From positions 1-64,000 of the forward strand of contig NZ_JBGFSM010000008.1 of the NCBI RefSeq assembly GCF_041679265.1: DNA of 64,000 nt, in the 5' to 3' direction. The first letter of the stretch is position 1, and each line of letters begins with the position of its first letter. This document shows positions 1-8,078 of this stretch, piece by piece. Source of the DNA: Autumnicola sp041679265 (GTDB lineage Bacteria; Bacteroidota; Bacteroidia; Flavobacteriales; Flavobacteriaceae). The notes below the pieces were generated by a model that saw only the letters and a list, made by a program, of their open reading frames with translations, was not told the DNA's origin and ran no database searches. The translations under genes were made by a program, and so were the position numbers.

Positions 1-8
1 CTTGCTTG

Positions 9-30
9 TCTACCAACAGGTAGATTTTTT
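9..30 (+). terminator. Short hairpin plus T-tract terminator
   Basis: A six-base-pair stem (tctacc / ggtaga) with an AACA loop is followed directly by six T residues. It reads as a rho-independent terminator for a plus-strand gene that ends before the window. A second terminator follows within a few bases, so the pair probably acts in tandem. Confidence 0.5.
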
Positions 31-32
31 GA

Positions 33-66
33 AAAGCACTTATCGTAAGATAGGTGCTTTTTTTGT
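33..66 (+). terminator. Rho-independent terminator
   Basis: The arms aaaagcacttatc and gataggtgctttt pair over 13 bases with one G-U pair around a GTAA loop, and the right arm runs into a T-tract. It is the stronger of two tandem terminators at the window start and should close a gene that lies to the left of the window. Confidence 0.7.
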
Positions 67-215
67 TTACAGGCTTTAGGAAGTGTTCCTATCCTCCAAA
101 TACCTACCAAGCTAAAAAAAATGCCTCCCCTGAAACCCATCCATACATTATAACACTCCTGTTTTGCCGAAACTGGCAATTTTAATCTACAGCTTTATAG
201 GATGCTGAAAACCCC

Positions 216-296
216 GCGTGAGGGATAGCAGCAGGTTATCCGGCCGCGCCGGCAGGCAAGGCAGATAACGCGGATAGCCCGGCCCGAAGGGCACGC
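216..296. repeat. GC-rich structured intergenic element
   Basis: This roughly 80-base block is far richer in G+C than the surrounding intergenic DNA. Outer arms gcgtg (216-220) and cacgc (292-296) can pair, as can gttatc (235-240) with gataac (264-269). Inside these lie a ccggc-cgc-gccgg hairpin (240-252) and a gccc-gaa-gggc hairpin (282-292). The word GGATAGC occurs twice (223-229, 272-278). From memory, elements with similar conserved ends (ggatag...gcggatagcccg...) recur between genes in Flavobacteriia, but I cannot confirm copy number here. The rest of the 1-446 gap shows two terminators and nothing else I recognise. Confidence 0.5.
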
Positions 297-446
297 CATA
301 ATAACAATTTTCTCATTCAATGCTAAATCTTGTATTTATTATTAAAATGAAATTGTATATAAGGGGAAGCAGAAATTAAGCCGGGTAATTTTAAATAATG
401 ATGGCCGATTCTTACTTTAAACGATAGCTTTTTCTATTTTTAGTTT

Positions 447-1775
447 ATGAAACAACTTCCTAAAGGCAGTAAGAAATTATTAAATGCCTGGGCTTTTTAT
501 GATTGGGCAAATTCTGTTTACAGTCTTGTAATCTCCTCGGCCATTTTTCCAATTTTTTATGGCGCACTTACCATTATTAAAAATGAAAATGGAGAAATCC
601 TCAGTGACCGGGTAAATTTTCTGGGCTTCGAATTTAATAATGACAGTCTTATTAGCTATGTGACTGCGGCTGCATTTCTCATGGTTTCTGTTTTAAGCCC
701 TTTTCTTTCTGGTATTGCAGACTACGTGGGGAATAAAAAAAGCTTTCTCAAATTTTTCTGTTACCTGGGCGCCTGCTCCTGTATCGCTTTATTCTGGTTT
801 AACCTGGATTATCTCTGGTTTGGATTATTGTCATATTTTCTAGCGCTTATTGGCTTTTGGGCAAGTTTGGTATTTTACAATTCTTATCTTCCGGATATTG
901 CTTATCCCAATCAGCAGGATAAAATAAGTGCAAAAGGTTTTTCCATGGGCTATATTGGCAGTGTTCTTTTATTACTGGTTTGCCTTATTATGATTCTCAA
1001 ATATGAATGGTTTGGTTTTGAAAGTGAAGCATTTCCCACCCGGTTTTCTTTTGTACTTACCGGGATTTGGTGGATTGGCTTTAGCCAGTACACCTATTAT
1101 TATCTCCCAAAAGGCAATAAAAAAGCACCGCTTACGAGGAATGTACTCTTTAACGGCTTTAAAGAACTTAAAAAAATCTGGCAATCCTTAAAACATAATA
1201 CACAGCTATACCGCTATCTCATTGCTTTTTTTGTGTACAGTATGGCAGTGCAAACCATCATGCTTATCGCCACTTACTTTGGGATCGAAGAACTGGATTG
1301 GGGAACACAGGACGCCACCACAGGCTTAATTGTAAGTATTTTGCTTATCCAGCTGGTGGCTGTGGCCGGGGCTACATTAACTTCTCGCCTGGCAATTAAA
1401 ATTGGGAATATTAAAACCCTTATCTATATTAACCTTGTGTGGATAGCGATTTGTGGTTATGCCTACTACATTGTTTCTCCTGTACAATTTTATTTCGCGG
1501 CTGCTTCGGTAGGATTGGTAATGGGAGGCATTCAATCCCTCTCGCGCTCTACCTATTCTAAAATGTTACCTGAAAATGCCATAGATACCGCTAGTTATTT
1601 CAGCTTTTATGATGTTTCTGAAAAGATAGGAATTGTGATAGGAATGTTTCTCTACGGAATAGTAGCTCAAATTACCGGCAGTGTACGAAATTCTATTTTA
1701 TTCCTGGTAATATTCTTTATCGCCGGAGTAATTTTATTATTAAGGGTCCCGAAGAAAGAAATTGAATTGAAATAA
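447..1775 (+). CDS. MFS transporter, UMF1/Atg22 type
   Basis: The 442-residue product is a polytopic inner-membrane protein with about twelve hydrophobic segments. It carries the N-terminal signature NAWAFYDWANSVYSLVI (about residues 13-29) and the later GGIQSLSRSTYSKMLP stretch (about 359-374), both typical of the UMF1 (Atg22-like, vacuole effluxer) branch of the major facilitator superfamily. Fungal Atg22 exports amino acids from vacuoles; the substrate of the bacterial relatives is unknown, so no substrate is assigned. Length matches the family. The gene stands alone and converges on the minus-strand cluster that ends at 1921. Confidence 0.85.
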   Translation: MKQLPKGSKKLLNAWAFYDWANSVYSLVISSAIFPIFYGALTIIKNENGEILSDRVNFLGFEFNNDSLISYVTAAAFLMVSVLSPFLSGIADYVGNKKSFLKFFCYLGACSCIALFWFNLDYLWFGLLSYFLALIGFWASLVFYNSYLPDIAYPNQQDKISAKGFSMGYIGSVLLLLVCLIMILKYEWFGFESEAFPTRFSFVLTGIWWIGFSQYTYYYLPKGNKKAPLTRNVLFNGFKELKKIWQSLKHNTQLYRYLIAFFVYSMAVQTIMLIATYFGIEELDWGTQDATTGLIVSILLIQLVAVAGATLTSRLAIKIGNIKTLIYINLVWIAICGYAYYIVSPVQFYFAAASVGLVMGGIQSLSRSTYSKMLPENAIDTASYFSFYDVSEKIGIVIGMFLYGIVAQITGSVRNSILFLVIFFIAGVILLLRVPKKEIELK

Positions 1776-1868
1776 ATAGTTTAGAACTTGTAATTATATA
1801 GCTGGAGTATTCTCTGCTTAAAAGGGCATGCATAATAAGAGAAGATTTTTTCTGCTGAAAATCAGAAA

Positions 1869-1897
1869 CAAAAAACCCCGCCGTTTAAAGCGAGGTT
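1869..1897 (-). terminator. Terminator of the sigma/DUF2807 cluster
   Basis: Read on the minus strand, aacctcgc pairs with gcggggtt around an eight-base loop (one G-U pair) and is followed by six T residues. It lies 24 bases after the stop of the DUF2807 gene at 1921, so it should end the minus-strand cluster 1921-4864. Confidence 0.75.
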
Positions 1898-1920
1898 CAA
1901 TAATTGCTAATTTTCGTTAC

Positions 1921-2652
1921 TTAGTTTGAAGAAACACTTCCCGAACCGGAAACCTTAAAATCTTCTTTAGCCGGCTTTCCTTTGTAGGTAATATCTCCGG
2001 AGCCTGAAACTCTTGCAGTTAATTTTTCTGAAGCATAAACCATAAGGTCTCCGGAGCCGGAGACAGTGGCTTCAACAGTATTGGCTTTTAAGTTAAAAGC
2101 TTCAAAATCGCCCGATCCGGTCACCTTGCACTCAAAATGCCCTGCTGTTCCTTCCATTACAATATCTCCTGAACCGGTGATGCTGCCTTTTAAATCCTGT
2201 ACATCCAGGTGAAGATTAAGGTCGCCAGAACCGGTTAGAAAAGCGGCAAATTCTGAAGCGGTTATTTTATCTGAATTCCACAAATCTCCAGATCCTGTTA
2301 CTGAAACTTCTTCCAGTTCTTCAAAAGGAACAGTGATTTTAATTTCATTGTTCCCGGAGGGACGAAGTTCCACTCCTTTTTTTACTGAAATTTTTAATTT
2401 TCCTCCTTCTACTTCAGTAAGAATATATTCCTGCAGATTGCTTTCCGCTTCCACTTTAAGCCTGCCTTCGCTGCCGCTAATGAGTTCCACATCCATAGAA
2501 CCTACCAGTTGTACTTCATCATAATTTGAAGTAGAACGCTCTTCAGTGACCATTTTTCCGTTTCCTTTCACTTTTTCATTGCCCCACCATTGTGCGTTTA
2601 CCGATGTAAAACCAAAAAGAATGGCTGCTAAAATTAAAATTGAATTTTTCAT
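1921..2652 (-). CDS. Exported DUF2807 (head GIN domain) protein
   Basis: The 243-residue product has a Sec signal peptide (cleavage near FTSVNAQ, residue about 21) and a body built of short beta-strand turns punctuated by a recurring GSGD motif (eight or so copies ending in GSGSVSSN). This is the hallmark of DUF2807 putative auto-transporter adhesin, head GIN domain proteins, predicted to form a right-handed beta solenoid in the periplasm or on the surface. The molecular function of the family is not established. It is the last gene of a cluster with an ECF sigma factor, a membrane-anchored regulator candidate and another solenoid-like protein, which suggests a role in envelope sensing or a sigma-regulated surface output. 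Confidence 0.85.
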   Translation of the reverse strand: MKNSILILAAILFGFTSVNAQWWGNEKVKGNGKMVTEERSTSNYDEVQLVGSMDVELISGSEGRLKVEAESNLQEYILTEVEGGKLKISVKKGVELRPSGNNEIKITVPFEELEEVSVTGSGDLWNSDKITASEFAAFLTGSGDLNLHLDVQDLKGSITGSGDIVMEGTAGHFECKVTGSGDFEAFNLKANTVEATVSGSGDLMVYASEKLTARVSGSGDITYKGKPAKEDFKVSGSGSVSSN

Positions 2653-2684
2653 AATTTTCGTATTGATTGATGATTTGTATGTAG

Positions 2685-3773
2685 TTACTGTTTTTTAAAA
2701 GAGACACTTCCATAGCTTGTACTAATGTTCACAGTATTTCCACTGTTGGCAGACAGGTGGTATCCCTGGTATGTTTTTTTGCTGCCAGATTCATGTCTCT
2801 TATTGATTTCAAAGTCGTCAACACCGTTTACATTGCCATAAGAAGTGTTAATTTCAAAGCTAAATGCTTGTGTTTCATCATAGCCAATTTTAATCCCGGT
2901 GTAGTCACTTTCAATCTTTACTTCTTTCATTCCCTTTACAAGTTTTTCTATGGAGGCAGAACCATAATCCAGGTCCAGGACCACAGAGGTGAAAACACGG
3001 CCAATTTTAGTGGTTAAGTAATCCCCATTTCCGTAGAGCTTTCTAACTTTTTCAATTTTAATGCTCCCGTAATCACAATTAAAACTGGCATCTTCAACTT
3101 TTAAGATTTCAGAGCTGGTATAATCGGCATTAATATTCAGTTTTTCAGCTTCTTCTATTATGTAATCTGAATAATCGGCATTTATTTCAGCATTCTTCAC
3201 AAAGCCAATATGGCTGTTACGGGTGTAGTCGAAATTAAGATTATTGGAATTTCCTCTTAATTCCCCAATATCAATTTTACCATAGTCACAGGAAATTCTT
3301 GCATTTCCCAGCAGCCGGTCCAGGTAAATTCCACCGTAGTCGTTACTGATGTTTATATTATTACGCGCAGGAGCTTTTACCACATAATTCACCTGCATGT
3401 TAACATTATTGCTGCCTCCAAACAACTGGTTCCACCAGGATTGGTTTTCTTTGGAAAAATGGGTTTTAGCGCTCACTCCTGAAGAAGACTGGCTGAATTC
3501 CACGGTAATTTCATCCAATTTCTTTTGCACGGCTTCTTCGTCGTTCCCGTTGGTTTCAATAAAAACTTCAATTACCACACGATTTTCATCCCAGGTAGAA
3601 ATATCTACATTTCCGTAACTGTTCTCGATGAGGAGATTTGAAGTGGCGGAAACTTTAAATTCCTTTGAGATTTTTTTCTTCTCGGTATGTTTGCCCGTAA
3701 AGTCATTATTGCAATAGGCAAGGCCGGGAATTAAAGCGGCCAGAAATAGCAGTTTAAAGTATGTTGTTTTCAT
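2685..3773 (-). CDS. Exported DYG-repeat solenoid protein (DUF4097-like)
   Basis: I choose the ATG at 3773 (361 residues) because it gives a normal signal peptide (MKTTYFKLLFLAALIPGLAYC); a start at 3806 would add 12 residues, including the first codon, and a larger overlap with the preceding gene. After a globular part with a WWNQLFGG patch, the C-terminal half is a ladder of roughly 20-residue units, each with D/S-Y-G/S/T followed by an alternating hydrophobic strand (NDYGGIYL, CDYGKIDI, ADYSDYII, CDYGSIKI, LDYGSASI, SDYTGIKI, TSYGNVNG, TSYGSVSF). That pattern predicts a beta solenoid with a tyrosine ladder, as in DUF4097/DUF2807-type proteins. Function unknown; it overlaps the 3' end of the upstream membrane protein gene and lies 32 bases before the DUF2807 gene. 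Confidence 0.75.
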   Translation of the reverse strand: MKTTYFKLLFLAALIPGLAYCNNDFTGKHTEKKKISKEFKVSATSNLLIENSYGNVDISTWDENRVVIEVFIETNGNDEEAVQKKLDEITVEFSQSSSGVSAKTHFSKENQSWWNQLFGGSNNVNMQVNYVVKAPARNNINISNDYGGIYLDRLLGNARISCDYGKIDIGELRGNSNNLNFDYTRNSHIGFVKNAEINADYSDYIIEEAEKLNINADYTSSEILKVEDASFNCDYGSIKIEKVRKLYGNGDYLTTKIGRVFTSVVLDLDYGSASIEKLVKGMKEVKIESDYTGIKIGYDETQAFSFEINTSYGNVNGVDDFEINKRHESGSKKTYQGYHLSANSGNTVNISTSYGSVSFKKQ

Positions 3774-4317
3774 GATTTTGATTTTTGATTGATTTAATTT
3801 CTTCAATTTTTAGCAGAACGTTATTGAGCAGGTCTATGCGCTGCTGGAAGTTGTTGATCATGGCATGGATTACCCTGTTGTCCTGCCCGCTTTTCAACAG
3901 GTCTTTTTTTAGGTTCCCATATTCAGCATCCAGTTTCTCCATTTGTTTAAGCGCATCTTTTACCAACGCATTGGTTTCGGGGGTATTGATCTCTTTAATT
4001 TCTTTCAGCTCATTTTCAATAAGGCCGGTATAAAATTCCTGTGTTTGTTTCATCTCAGGGGAAACACTTGCCAGATCTCCAGATTTTCCAAGATTACCGG
4101 AATTAAAGAGGTTTCCTGCCAGGAAGAGTACCAGGGCCAGGCATGCGGCAACTCCCAGGAATGGAGCCCAAAGCCCCCTTATTTTTGTTTTTCCTTTAGC
4201 TGAAGAAGTGCAGGAATTGAGTTTCTCTAAAAATCGGTTTCTGTGACCTTCTTCAGGTTCGTGGAAGTCAAAGTTGAGTTCTTTGAATATTTCCTTTAAA
4301 TTATCATTCTTCATCAT
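3754..4317 (-). CDS. Single-pass membrane protein, putative anti-sigma factor
   Basis: The 187-residue product has a charged N-terminal part of about 48 residues, one membrane segment (APFLGVAACLALVLFLAGNLF) and a C-terminal extracytoplasmic helical region rich in E, K and L. The start overlaps the stop of the ECF sigma gene by 14 bases (a second ATG at 4314 is equally possible). Cytoplasmic segment, single membrane pass, external domain and translational coupling to a sigma factor are what an anti-sigma factor shows, but I see no clear zinc anti-sigma (HxxxCxxC) motif. The role is therefore inferred from context. Confidence 0.6.
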   Translation of the reverse strand: MMKNDNLKEIFKELNFDFHEPEEGHRNRFLEKLNSCTSSAKGKTKIRGLWAPFLGVAACLALVLFLAGNLFNSGNLGKSGDLASVSPEMKQTQEFYTGLIENELKEIKEINTPETNALVKDALKQMEKLDAEYGNLKKDLLKSGQDNRVIHAMINNFQQRIDLLNNVLLKIEEIKSIKNQNHENNIL

Positions 4318-4864
4318 TTGTCAATTTTTTGCGAAGGCTTTCTTTAGCACGTGAGATAGTGGTTCTGCAATTGGCATAAGTAATATTCATTATTTCACAA
4401 ATCTCATCATAGTCATAACCTTCAATTAAATGAAGCGTAAGGCACATCCTGTAATTTTCTTTCAGCGAGTTTAGCTTCGCCAGCAGCAATTTTACTTTTT
4501 CGCTGGTATGTTCTTCATTTATAATGTAACCGTCTGAATCATCAATTTCATTTTTAAGTTCATCATTATAAGTTACTTCCTGGTATTTCACTTTCTTGTT
4601 ATAGGCGTTCACGCATTTATTCACTACAATTCTTTTTAACCAGGCTCCAAAAGTGGAATCTCCTTTAAAAGTGTCAATTTTGGTAAAGGCATTTAAAAAA
4701 GCCTCCTGCATGATATCTTCGGCTTCAGCAGAATGTTTTACAATTCGCAGCGCCGTATTATACATGGCTTTATAATAGCGGTCATAAAGTTCCATCTGGG
4801 CCCGATGGTTTCCTTTACGGCATTCCGCAACAAGATCATTAATATGTGCGATGGTTGGTGTCAA
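4304..4864 (-). CDS. ECF RNA polymerase sigma factor (sigma-70 family)
   Basis: The 186-residue product has the region 2 signature (LYDRYYKAMYNTALRIV, then AEDIMQEAFLNAF) and a region 4 helix-turn-helix near the C-terminus (EGYDYDEICEIMNITYANC, then TTISRAKESLRKKL). Size and two-domain layout are those of an extracytoplasmic-function sigma factor; there is no region 1 or 3. It is the first gene of a minus-strand cluster whose second gene is a membrane-anchored anti-sigma candidate, so release on an envelope cue is likely. The stop overlaps the next gene by 14 bases. A TATCTTTA box about 30 bases upstream is close to the Bacteroidota -7 consensus. Confidence 0.92.
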   Translation of the reverse strand: MTPTIAHINDLVAECRKGNHRAQMELYDRYYKAMYNTALRIVKHSAEAEDIMQEAFLNAFTKIDTFKGDSTFGAWLKRIVVNKCVNAYNKKVKYQEVTYNDELKNEIDDSDGYIINEEHTSEKVKLLLAKLNSLKENYRMCLTLHLIEGYDYDEICEIMNITYANCRTTISRAKESLRKKLTNDEE

Positions 4865-5076
4865 AAACTCTTGTTATCTATTTATAAAGATACCGTCCAT
4901 TTTAGATTGTTACACTTTTGAGAAAATTTATTTGCAGAAAAGCATGGCATAAGAATTGAATAAAAGTAACAGATGTAATGTGCCCTGGTCTAAAAGCCCT
5001 ATTTTTAGAGGACTTAGGGAGAATTAACCTGATATAAAAATACAAACTGCAGTGACAGTTTGACCTAAATATAACT

Positions 5077-7527
5077 ATGGCTAAAACAAAATTTACGAAT
5101 ATTGACAGTTTGTCATTTCAAGGTATAGATGAAGATGCAGAGCTAATCCCTCTAATGACTCCTGAAGATGAAGAAGAAATAAACAGGGAAGATCTTCCTG
5201 AATCTTTGCCAATTTTGCCTTTAAGGAATACCGTTTTGTTTCCGGGCGTGGTGATTCCCATTACTGCAGGAAGGGATACTTCCATTAAATTAATTAATGA
5301 AGCTAACAACGGCAATAAGATAATTGGCGTGGTTTCCCAAAAAGATGAAGAAGTTGAAAATCCTTCTGTAAAGGATATTAACCGCATAGGAGTGGTGGCC
5401 AGGATTCTAAGGGTATTAAAAATGCCCGACGGAAATACCACCGTGATCATCCAGGGAAAAAAGCGTTTTAAAATTTCTGAAATAGTAAGTGAAGAGCCTT
5501 ATCTAAAAGCCAGTATTGAAGAAGTGCCTGAAGCGAGGCCTGCTAAGGACAATGAAGAATTTTCTGCTATTACGGAATCTATAAAAGAACTTGCCCTTCA
5601 AATTGTAAAAGGCAGCCCTAATATTCCTTCAGAAGCTTCTTTTGCTATCAAAAACATTGAAAGTTCTTCTTTTCTTATCAACTTTGTTTCTTCCAACATG
5701 AACCTTTCTGTAGAGGAAAAGCAGAAATTGTTGGAAACCAATGATCTTAAAGAACGCGCTCTGGCTACTTTACGCTACATGAATGTGGAATTTCAGAAAC
5801 TGGAACTCAAAAATGACATTCAGAGTAAGGTGCAGAGTGATATGAGCCAGCAGCAGCGTGAATATTTTCTTCATCAGCAAATGAAAACCATTCAGGAAGA
5901 ACTGGGTGGTGTTTCCCATGAAGATGAAATAGAGGAAATGCGGATGCGTGCCAAGGAAAAGAACTGGAACGAAGATGTACAAAATCATTTTGAAAAGGAA
6001 CTTTCCAAGATGCAGCGCATGAATCCCCAGGTGGCAGAATATTCTATCCAAAGGAATTATTTAGACCTTTACCTGGATTTGCCGTGGAATGAATTTAGTG
6101 AAGATAAATTCGATTTAAAAAGAGCCAAGAAAATACTGGATCGTGACCATTACGGGCTTGATGACGTAAAGCGTAGGATTATTGAATATCTGGCGGTGCT
6201 AAAACTGCGAAATGATATGAAATCACCAATATTATGTCTATATGGCCCTCCGGGTGTAGGTAAAACTTCTTTAGGGAAATCTATTGCCGAAGCCCTTGGG
6301 CGGGAATACGTGAGAATTTCCCTTGGCGGGTTAAGAGACGAAGCTGAAATAAGGGGACACCGAAAAACCTATATTGGCGCTATGCCGGGAAGAATTATTC
6401 AGAGCCTTAAAAAAGCGGGAACTAGTAATCCTGTGTTTGTTCTGGATGAAATTGATAAATTAAGCATAGGGAATGCCGGGGATCCTTCTTCAGCATTGCT
6501 TGAAGTTTTAGACCCTGAGCAAAACAGTGATTTTCATGATAACTTCCTGGAAATGGGTTTTGACCTTTCTAAAGTGATGTTTATTGCTACCAGCAATACC
6601 CTCCAAACCATTCAGCCTGCATTGCGGGACCGTATGGAAATCATCAACGTAACGGGTTATACCATAGAGGAGAAGGTGGAAATTGCCAAACGCCACCTGC
6701 TGCCCAAGCAGCTGGAAGAACATGGAATGACCAAGGAAGACATTAAAATTGGCAAATCTGAGCTGGAGAAAATCGTTGAAGGTTACACCCGTGAATCTGG
6801 GGTGCGCGGCCTGGAAAAACAGATCGCCAAGATGGTGCGTTATGCTGCAAAGAGCATCGCCATGGAAGAAGAATATAACAAGAAAGTAACCCAGGAAGAT
6901 ATTGTGGAAGTTTTGGGAAGTCCCAAGCTGGAACGTGATAAATATGAAAATAATGAAGTTGCAGGAGTGGTTACAGGTCTTGCCTGGACCCAGGTAGGAG
7001 GAGACATCCTTTTTATTGAATCTATACTTTCCAAAGGAAAAGGTAATTTAAATATTACCGGTAACCTGGGAAAAGTAATGAAGGAATCGGCTACTATCGC
7101 CATGGAATATATTAAAGCCAATGCAGAACAACTGGGCATTATTCCTTCCATCTTTGAACAGTATAATGTGCATATTCACGTGCCGGAAGGTGCAACGCCA
7201 AAAGATGGCCCCAGTGCTGGAATAACCATGTTAACCTCTTTAGTTTCTCTTTTTACTCAAAGAAAAGTTAAAAAAAGTATCGCTATGACGGGGGAAATTA
7301 CCCTTCGTGGCAAAGTACTTCCTGTAGGAGGGATAAAAGAAAAGATACTGGCTGCTAAAAGAGCAAGAATTAAAGAACTTATTCTTTGTAAGGAGAATGA
7401 ACGGGATATTAAGGAAATAAAAGAAGAATATTTAAAAGGCCTTAAATTTCATTATGTAAACGAGATGAGCGAGGTAATAGATATTGCCATTACCAGGCAA
7501 AAAGTGAAAAACGCAAAGAAGTTGTAG
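5077..7527 (+). CDS. lon: Endopeptidase La (Lon protease)
   Basis: The 816-residue ATP-dependent serine protease degrades misfolded and regulatory proteins in the cytoplasm. Visible parts are the N-terminal LON substrate-binding domain (LPILPLRNTVLFPGVVIPI, about residues 44-62), a helical middle region, the AAA+ module with Walker A GPPGVGKTS (about 389-397), and the C-terminal protease domain with the Ser-Lys dyad: Ser713 in KDGPSAG and Lys756 in GGIKEK. Length fits LonA. It is monocistronic, divergent from the ECF sigma cluster, and closed by a terminator at 7556-7588. I see no CIRCE-like or other heat-shock operator in the 212-base upstream gap. Confidence 0.98.
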   Translation: MAKTKFTNIDSLSFQGIDEDAELIPLMTPEDEEEINREDLPESLPILPLRNTVLFPGVVIPITAGRDTSIKLINEANNGNKIIGVVSQKDEEVENPSVKDINRIGVVARILRVLKMPDGNTTVIIQGKKRFKISEIVSEEPYLKASIEEVPEARPAKDNEEFSAITESIKELALQIVKGSPNIPSEASFAIKNIESSSFLINFVSSNMNLSVEEKQKLLETNDLKERALATLRYMNVEFQKLELKNDIQSKVQSDMSQQQREYFLHQQMKTIQEELGGVSHEDEIEEMRMRAKEKNWNEDVQNHFEKELSKMQRMNPQVAEYSIQRNYLDLYLDLPWNEFSEDKFDLKRAKKILDRDHYGLDDVKRRIIEYLAVLKLRNDMKSPILCLYGPPGVGKTSLGKSIAEALGREYVRISLGGLRDEAEIRGHRKTYIGAMPGRIIQSLKKAGTSNPVFVLDEIDKLSIGNAGDPSSALLEVLDPEQNSDFHDNFLEMGFDLSKVMFIATSNTLQTIQPALRDRMEIINVTGYTIEEKVEIAKRHLLPKQLEEHGMTKEDIKIGKSELEKIVEGYTRESGVRGLEKQIAKMVRYAAKSIAMEEEYNKKVTQEDIVEVLGSPKLERDKYENNEVAGVVTGLAWTQVGGDILFIESILSKGKGNLNITGNLGKVMKESATIAMEYIKANAEQLGIIPSIFEQYNVHIHVPEGATPKDGPSAGITMLTSLVSLFTQRKVKKSIAMTGEITLRGKVLPVGGIKEKILAAKRARIKELILCKENERDIKEIKEEYLKGLKFHYVNEMSEVIDIAITRQKVKNAKKL

Positions 7528-7555
7528 CCAGTTGTGCATCGAGAAAAATTGATGA

Positions 7556-7588
7556 AAAGGCTGTTCGCAAGGGCAGCCTCTTTTTTTA
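7556..7588 (+). terminator. Terminator of lon
   Basis: The arms ggctgt and gcagcc pair (one G-U) around an eight-base loop, followed by a C and a run of seven T residues. It lies 29 bases after the lon stop. Confidence 0.8.
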
Positions 7589-7688
7589 TGCAAAACTGAA
7601 TCCCTGTAAGATTATTTTTTCCAGAAGTTGATTTCTCATTTCTATTTCTAGTGAAGGAGAAGGAATGGCGTTACAGGAAATGCTCCTG

Positions 7689-8078
7689 CTATTCGTTTAA
7701 AATTTTTTGAAGCTCTTCAATAGAGATTGGTTTTACCAGATAATTATTGATATGCCCGTAAGATTTTGCCCGTTCCACATCTTCTGGATCTATTGAGGAA
7801 GTAACAATATAGATTAAGATTTCTTTCTGGGAAGGAATTTTTATGAATTCATCTAAAAATTGCCATCCATCCATCACCGGCATGTTCAGATCCAGCAGAA
7901 TGATATCGGGTACCCTGGAGTTGGATAAAATAATAGGCCTTAGGTTATTTAAAGCTTCCTCACCATTATGAAAGACCATAAAACTGTTGCAGAAATTTCC
8001 AAATTTCATGATCTTCTTTGCTCCAAAGACAAAAATAGGATCATCATCTATAATACAGGCAATATCAATTTTTCTCAT
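7689..8078 (-). CDS. Single-domain CheY-like response regulator
   Basis: The 129-residue product is one receiver domain with no output domain. The acidic pocket is IIDDDP (Asp11-13), the phosphoacceptor is Asp63 in LLDLNMPVMDG, the conserved Thr/Ser is in YIVTSS, and the Lys is in YLVKPIS. Such regulators act through protein contacts in phosphorelays. The start codon lies inside the 3' end of the upstream kinase gene (14-base overlap), so the two are translationally coupled and this is very likely the cognate receiver. The partner downstream of it is not in this window. Confidence 0.92.
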   Translation of the reverse strand: MRKIDIACIIDDDPIFVFGAKKIMKFGNFCNSFMVFHNGEEALNNLRPIILSNSRVPDIILLDLNMPVMDGWQFLDEFIKIPSQKEILIYIVTSSIDPEDVERAKSYGHINNYLVKPISIEELQKILNE

